In this document: piece after piece, positions 27,601-36,600 of the stretch | How the letters are laid out: every line of letters begins with the position of its first letter | How positions within the stretch are numbered: the first letter of the stretch is position 1 | NCBI GenBank assembly: GCA_947044365.1 | Contig: OX345636.1 | Coordinates: forward strand, 32,376,712-32,440,711 | DNA: 64,000 nt | Direction of reading: 5' to 3' | Source: Petrosia ficiformis | Lineage: Eukaryota; Porifera; Demospongiae; Haplosclerida; Petrosiidae | Program-made: the position numbers and the translations under genes | Notes under the pieces: model-generated | What the model was told of the DNA's origin: nothing | The model's input: the letters and a program-made list of their open reading frames with translations, nothing else | Database searches by the model: none

Positions 27601-30600
27601 TTCCTTATACCTCTTATTTGGTGATGTAAAAGAGCTTCCATCCAGCTTTCTTTTCTCCAGTAGGACACAGTTGACAGTGCACTCTGAGAAACCAGAGGCT
27701 TCAACAGTTTTCTTACATAACTTTGGTGGAGTGGACTTCTGTTTCTTACTTCCTTTGGCATTGTCAATTCCGTATACAGATGCAGGTCGATAATCACAGC
27801 ATCAGTTTTTCTAACTTTCCAGCCAAGACACGTGGGGATATACCAAGTAAGTACAGCGTCACGTGAGAAACCACAACCACGCAATAATTTTACATTCCAA
27901 TGATGCAATTCTTCCGCTGATGATTTCCGTGACTCCTAAATGTGAATAGACTGTAGTGTACATTTTTATACGTGATGCACATACTGTATTACTGTCATAG
28001 TAACGTCATGCATGTAGCCACAATAACCTGTACAACCAACTACATTGAAATTTATGCTATTGCTTGTAACTGTACTAAATTGGTTATTTTAACAATTTAA
28101 TTTTTCCAGTGTACCGTATAACCCACATTGAAGATATTAAAATGATTAGAAAAATTATTTTTGATTTTTTAGTACTGAATTTACAATAGTATGTCTTCTG
28201 TTTTTATCAGTAGATAATAATAATCAAATAATAATTATCATTGAATAGTAGATATGAACGATTTTCATGAGTATAGTTATTATCCTTTTCATTATTTTGC
28301 TTTCCAGAATTGAATTTCTCATCTATATTTGATAATATAATTTTGATTATACACATAATTAATTACATAAGCCACCTGATTACTACACTACACCTTATCA
28401 CATAAAGGGTAATCCCCTCATCACATTGTCCATAAGTCTTTGAAGAGCTCGGAGCTCCTGTTAAACCGAATGGCATATTGCAAAATTGATACAGACCCAT
28501 TTCTGGTCCCAGACAAAAAGCTGTTTTTCGACAATTTGTCTCGTGCACCAGTCAAGTGTTGTGAAAACAGCTGAATTAGCAAGTCTGTGTTGTACCTCAT
28601 CTGCCAAGGGTAAGAGGTAAGCGTCTTTTGTGGTCTTGTTTAGCTCCAAGTAGTCCAAACAAATCATGAGGTCATCAGATTTCTTCCAAACATACATTGC
28701 AGGGTCCATCCAGGGACTGTTACTGACTTCAACAACACCAAAGTCTAACATTTCTTGTATTTGGGTCTCTACCTCTTCAGAGTAATGCACTGGAATGCGT
28801 CTAGGAGGAAGTTTTGTTGATGTCTGTCCTGGTATTGAAGTAAATAACTTATGGTGATGATGTCATCACACCCATCTGATTGGCCTTCTAGTAGGTTGTA
28901 CTTGATTTGACCTTAAGCTGTGGAATAGCAAAGTCGTCAATGGATATATCTGCTGGTGATATCTCTATACCTGCCACCAAACACTGCTTCTGTTTCTATT
29001 CCTGCTGCTGCTTACACCAAGGGACACAATTGTCTCACAATTTTCACCTTGCCAGTCATTGCCACTGCCATATGATCATCCACAAATAAGCTGTACTGCA
29101 TGGTGTTGATGTATAGTCAAGACTAACGTTATTGGCTTGCAAGAAGTAATATTACAGCAGATTATCAACAATTAAAAATTTATGGTTTACATAGCACTTA
29201 CCAGGCATACAAACATTTGTTTAACTATTGGTAAGTTCACTCCTGATGCAGTAACTAACTGTATACTAACATTAGAACTATCTGTTGATCTGGTTTTAGC
29301 CATTCTTACTACAGTAGTAGTCACGAGTGAGACTGATGAGCCAAAATCTAACAGTTTTGGTGGAAATTCCACCCATCATTGATGCTTGAGACCTGATAGC
29401 AGCTACCACAACAAGATTGTCAGGGACACCATTTACTGACTGGAACGACTGGTAGGGTAATCTCATTTCATATGATCATTGGTAACATCTGAGAGATGGT
29501 AATGCTTTCGTGTCAAATGTTGTGGTCTTAGTACTTGTAACTAAAGCAACAACATGTTCTTACAAAGAGGCAAACTGGTCCTTAAGCTCATCCACTTCTG
29601 ATGGCTTCTTAGTTATGGCTGCAACATGTTATTGCTCATCAACAGTTATTAACTACTTAGCACAACCTGTAAGCCTCTTGTAAGTTTGTCCCCTGGCCGA
29701 TTTCTCGTATCTGCATACTTATAGCCTTTCGGAAGGCCACATAAAAATTTATGCAACAATGATTGATCCTTAGCTTCATCCTCAATATTTGGCTATGGGC
29801 AGTAACTGTTTTAAATCATGAACAAACACAGATACTCAGTTTTCTATTCTGAAACTCACTCATGGATACAAATTCTGTTGGAGTTAGTTTTTCAAAAACA
29901 TCTTTCTTAGCTTCCTCATGTGCCTTGTTTCTCTTCACTCAGTTCCAACCAGGTAGCCAGTGCTTCTCATTCTAGGAGTGTTGGGAGTTTCACTGCTTTT
30001 GTAGCATTGTTCCATGCATTTGCTTTGCTCTGGATTTCAAATCTCTGGAACCACTCACTGGCATTTCCACTGCTGAAAGGCTTTGGAAGACTAACATGTC
30101 ACTCAGCCATTCTTACCATGTGAAATACCAGACTCTGCTATTGAAGATGAACAAGGATGCAGGAAATAGATAACAATGTGCTATAGATTCTAAATAGTTT
30201 CTAATTATACATACATGAAATAATATCATAATATAATTATAGATGATCAGGTTACATATTATCTAGCATTACTGTCTATGTAATAGAATACGATGTATCA
30301 TTGTTTCACCTCAATGTCTATAACATCTAATTTAGCCCTTGATTTTTTATATCTATTGTTCTTACTATTCCCTGTTCTGCTGTATATAAGTGTTGTCTGT
30401 TTATGCACAATGGCCTCGTTTCTCAATAATAATAATAGTTAATCACTTGAGATACCACACTGCTATACTCTTAACTATAAGTATTAAAATTTCAAAATCC
30501 TGAATTCATGAAATAGTACCAGCAAAAAAGTGAAAAGGCAGTGTGCTTTTAATAAACCTGGAAACTACCTTGTAGTTTTATACATTCATGCATAGTACTT

Positions 30601-33600
30601 GGATTATAGTTACATAGTAAAGCTTCATGTACTCTAATAGTATGCACACTTAATCATACCTTTCAAGACCATTTCTTGGTTTTGTCTTCGTGTAGCAAAG
30701 AAAATAATTATCATATTTCATAATTCTGATTTTAAAAGGATATTGAATTTTCTTTCCTGTATTATTAACAAATTTAATAATCTGCTAGAAACTACAAGAT
30801 TCCTGTGTATACTACATCCAAATATTTGCACATTCCTTTATTAGTTTATTGTGACTTTCTAGTAAGGAAACTAAATACTTATTTCTTGCCTGTGTAGGTG
30901 TAACAAATGGTTACTGCAAACATTTCTTTACTATTATTTTAATAAATGCTGAAGTAGACAATTCTATTTTACTACCTACAGATGACAGTGGAGATAAATC
31001 TAAAGAATCTTCTGAAACAGTGAAAGGTAACTGTACTATTTCATTATTTTATTGAGTTGAATATATCTTGAATTGAAGGAAACTGTTAGAATCCATTTAT
31101 ATTGTGTAAAGCTTATAACATATCAGCTGTAGAAGAACAATTTCAATTGAAATTCATAATAGAATTTAAACAACTATAACAATGTGAATGATTAAAAATA
31201 AATTAAATAATAATACTAAACATGTTTCTTTGATGTATATTAATTATTTCATATACGATTTCAGATCATATTTTTACATTTTTTTCTGTGAGAATCATAA
31301 ATGTTACACTAATTTTCATTGTCTTGATAAATGTATTTAACTCAATTATAATTATAATTATTATTCTTATTTTTCATCGCTTCCCAGAAAAAAAAACCAG
31401 TCTCACAGAAAAGCAGGACAAAAAACTGCAAGGTACTGACTAGTATTCAAGTTATTTCCCTACATACTTGTAAAATATAGCCTGATTTTCCCTTCTAATA
31501 ACACCATTCTGTTCCATTCTGAAACTTGAAATATACTTATCCACCTGGTCCATCAATATAATCAAACTGTCTTTCAGTTAGTCAGCATCATATATAATTA
31601 TAATTATGTATAATTATATTATGTAGCCACAGGGAGACTTCATTGCAATTCAGATTATTATACATTAAGTTTACTATATTGCAAACATAGGTATCTTCAC
31701 ATATCTTCACCTAATGTTAATAGAAATAATCATTCTTTGAGTGCATTTATTACTAGTTCCAGGAACCAGCCATTTGAATCAAATGATCATGTTTACCTAT
31801 ATATATAGTACTATTAATATTCATTAATAACTATGTTTAAACTGCAATTAAATACAATCAAGCTATGTACACTATCACTTGTAATGTTGTTTCCTGAAAA
31901 CAGACTTATATGACAAAAAATTTGTAGCAATTGCAACAATTATTATAATAATCACCAGTTCTTTTGTACTAGTAATAATTAAGATTTAATCAAACATACA
32001 CTTGATGTGAACCTCCAGTTAGAGTTCATAGTCACATTAAATTTGTTCAAATAAGTAGCACCGAAAGCCAATCCTTAATTGATCCTGCCTTAACAACCCA
32101 AACATTATACATGCACATTCAGAAAAATCAATACAATAGTACTTTTGCCAAGGAAAGTAAACAATGGTAGTGTCCAACTATTCATATTTTCTTATACACT
32201 ATGAGTCATTGAATATACTACTGTAGAATAAAAAGTAACTTTCACTGTAGTTCTAGTCTGTGTATAAAACAACAATAGCTATCGCAGAAGAAATCAATTT
32301 TAAGATGAGTATAGCAGTCATCCATAGAGTTTGAAAGAAAGGATGGCTAGAGGGTACTTGTGATAATGTGTACCAGGCACTGAGAATCTACAAGTGCCCT
32401 GAAATGGACAATGATATATTGTTTTGTCTTGTATTATATATATTCTAATTAGTTGTTCCATATGTGTATATCATGTATATAATTATATTGTCTCCACATA
32501 TTTTGTTATATAAGATAAGTCTAAGATTTCAAAAGAAGAGATTTTTTAGTCCACTCACCCTACCAAAAGTTAAGGATACTATATTTGGCGACAAGGAAAG
32601 AAATTTTTTTTTACGCTGAGGCGTTCATCACTTTTGGAAGAATATCTGAGTGTGACCCTGTAGTGGAAAGCTGGTTACTGCACACAGAATGTCTTGAACA
32701 GTATCTTGCTGCAAATGATATTACAGAAGCAGACAGGAAGTGAGCAATTTTTCTGAGTTTGGTGGGAGCTAAAACTTATAACTCATCAGCTGGACAATAT
32801 GTTGAGTGACATACGTATCCAACAGAGACAAATTTAACCTTCTTGAAGGCCCTAGAGATAGCTCCTAACTTATTGAATCTGTAAAGAGAAGCTGACGTTC
32901 TTCAGAAGTCACAAGTTCAACCTTCGTTCCCAGTGAATTTGTTTCTGAAAAGCATGTTAATACTACTCCATTTCCAAACCAATAAATCTTATAATTTCGT
33001 GTTATGGATGTGGGGTACTCATTTAGCAACACTCTGTTGTTTCAAAGATGTAATTTGTCATTTCTGCAAAGAACACATAACCAGAGTGTGCAGGAGCAAA
33101 ACAGGAAAAGCTGAGAGCTGAGAAAGAGACTCCTCAGTACACAACTAATGAATCACAAGTTAATGACAGTGAAGTAATCAAGGTAGAACCCCATATACTC
33201 TATTTAATGTCACCCCAAGAACCATCCCCATGTGGGTTTCAGTAAACTGAATGATAAGGAATGCCAGATGCAGGTTGATACTGGTGCCTCTGTGAGTATA
33301 ATTGGCACATCAAAGATTATGGACCTGTCCTCCTAAATAGCCCTTCTAAGATGAGACTGCACAAATATACAGGGAAAGAAATACAGGTTTTATGGAGCTT
33401 GGTTCTGGATGTCTTGCATAATTGATTTATCAGCATGCTGATCCACCAATACATGTACTAGTAGTCAAAGGTAAAGATCCTTATTTGGGTAGCAAGTGGA
33501 TTGGAAGGATAAACAGGTTATTCATTCTGAGCTGCAAAGTCTGTAAGACCACTGTGCTGCTGAGTTCCGACCACAGAGTTGGGATCAACTAAGGAGTACA

Positions 33601-36600
33601 AGTTGAGATACAAGCAGATGCAGAAGCCCCGCTTTGTTTTCACCACACAAGATGTCTTCTGTATGTGAAGGAGAGGATCGAGAACAAGATTGATATGGTT
33701 GCAAAGAGCTGATGTTATTGAACCAGTGAAATTTTGTAGTTGGGTTGCTCCTGTGGTGCCAGTAGACTTCACATGCATACCACCAACTCCATTTTACTGA
33801 GAAGCCAAGGAAATATACAACAATTAACACTCATCATAGACCCTACCAGTACAAAAGACTGCCGTTTGTGTCCTCAACACCTGCTATATTTCAGAGGACG
33901 ATTGAGAATTTAGCTACAGAGTTACACAAGTTGCTGTCTACATGGATGATATTTTAGTCTCTGAGACTTCGGAATCTAACCATATTTGTATGTTACAGTA
34001 ATTACTGAGTCAGTTTGAAAGCTGCTGGAGTTAAATTACGTAAAGAGAAGTGTGTTTTTATGTGTTCACTAAGTACATAGGTCATGTATTAAATGAGTAA
34101 GGGCTACACCTAGACTAGTAAAAGCCTTATTGGAAACACCATCTCCAAGGTTTTACATAAATTATCTTCAACTTTATCACCTCTCTTTTACAGTCCAATG
34201 TTATGTGGGCCTGTGTTTCAGGAAGCTAAGGACTTGTTTGTCATCGAAACAGTTGTTGGTACTTTATGATCTGGCAAGGAAGTTGGTTGTATTATGTGAT
34301 GATTATGTGATGCATCATTACACGGAATTGGTGCTGTATTTTGACATGTGATTGGAAATTGAGAAAAACACGTGATAGGTCGACGAAATGGTCATGCAGA
34401 TGTCCCAGTCCCTTCACTGCTGAACAAATTAAACTTTGGACAGATAAAGATCCTGTGCTGGTCAGAGTTAAAGAAGTTAAAGAACAATGTTAGAAATGAT
34501 GGGCTAGTTTCTAATGATGAGATAGAGGAAGAATTAAAACCTTAATCGAGACGAAGGTATGAACTGAGTAATCATAGATTGTGCAGGTCCTTTTCTTTGG
34601 AAGATTTTTTAGTTCTAGTTGACGCACCATATCATCCCTCATGCAATGTACTTGCGAACAATCTTTGAAGGAAGGAATAAAGAAGCACACCCCCTCATTC
34701 AGTTACAGGAAGGACACCTTTCTGAACTCATTTTTGGTAGAACCCTGAGGTCTTGCTTGAATTTACTACTCCCTGACCCTGCTAGCAAATTACATCAAAG
34801 GCAAGAATAACAGAAACAGAATCATGATGTTTGTGCTACCCCACAAGAGTTTGTTGTGAGTGATACAGCTAACTGCTGAACCTTTACTGCTAGGGGTTCC
34901 CGTTGGAATCTTTGTGTTATATACAAGAAGACTGGAGCAGTGTCGTATGAAGTTCAGTTACCAAATGACCCAATCATCCATCGTCACATAGATCACCTTA
35001 TTCGTCGGACATCAAGCTCACCTACTTTTGAGTGAAGCTTGGATAAACTAGAATTTCGTTCAACTACCACTCTGGGAATAGTACCTCAATCGTTTCAATT
35101 TCCTACTCGTCATAAAAGCCCTCTTGATGTGCTGTCATTTTAGTGGGAAAGAGATATGATAATGTGTACCAGGCACAGAGAATATATTGTTTTGTCTTGT
35201 ATTATATGTTAATTAGTTGTTCCCATATGTGTATATCAGGTTTATTATCTCCACATTTTTTAAAATAAGTCTAAGATTAGAAAAGAGATTTTTTAGTCCA
35301 TTTACTTCACTATAAGTTAAGCATACTGTAGTGAATACCAAGTCATTTAATTGGTTTCACAGTCTGGAATTTCAATTACATATAGTGACAGATCTTTTCA
35401 AAACTTCCATCCTCCATTCTTCTCTTGCAATTGAAAATTATTTTCAACTGGATACTGCTGTACTAAAACACAAGAGTTATGAGTTGACTTGTAGTTCTTG
35501 TAGTTAGTTAGACTCTTCAGTTAGTGTTGGCCAATCACTGTAGTCTGCTTTTTCTATGATACACTTAACCATGATATAGTACAATGCATTTTTATGAAAA
35601 TAGAAGAAGTCTTCATTTGGAGTAAGTGTTTGGTTGAGTCTTCAGCTATGCCATCTAGTTTATTTTAAATAATGATTAGGAATATTTGTCTTTAAACTGG
35701 AGGGAAATGTTGTCTCTTTTCTTGAGAACATGTACTGCTATATAGGCATATGATGTCTGCCATAAATGAACTTTGCTTTCTTAACTTTGCTATTTTGCAA
35801 ATATGAGGGTAATATAATATTTTTGCTTTTTAACTAGTCTTCACTTGTGATTACTTGGCGGTCTACACACTGTTTATTTCAAATTTCTTGCTAGCTCTTT
35901 TTTTAACAATAATTTGCTTCTGGTCATTTCACTAAGTAAACCAACCATGCATACCCATTCTTCTTATAATGTCTTTTCTAAATATTCTGATGCATAGTCC
36001 ACAAATCGTATTAGTACGTGATGGTGAAAGGAAATGCAATATTGAAGATAATTTGTAATATGTATTGTTAGGTCAATCGCTGATGTCATGTAAGAATGCA
36101 AATAGTGGAGATGCATTAACTGTGATTTCATTACTTCCTGTCTGCCAGCTTATACTAGTATACTGTGTGTTCTAAACACGAAATGTTTATCACTATTATA
36201 AATAGTTATGCAATGCCCCATGCATTTTTCTTATTCAGAACTCAGTCTCAATACTAGATTGGAATTTTATAAAGTGTTTCATGGCTGAGTGTTCCTATTC
36301 TGAACTAGTGATTGGATATTTACAAACTGAAAGCGATTGTTTCTGGATATTCACATTATACTATTTGTAATAGATTGCCATAAAAATTATTTTTAAATGA
36401 ACATAATAACTTCTTACAGTATATAGCTTAGAATCAGATCACCTAAAAATATAGTAACAGAAAATGTAGCCATGCAAATAGTTTCAATAATTTTGTTATA
36501 TCAACAATTAATTGTCTGACCAATTGTGTAAGTCTAGCCTGCACATTGAAATACCTGTCTAGATATAGGTATAACCATGTGTATGTTATCATAATTATAC

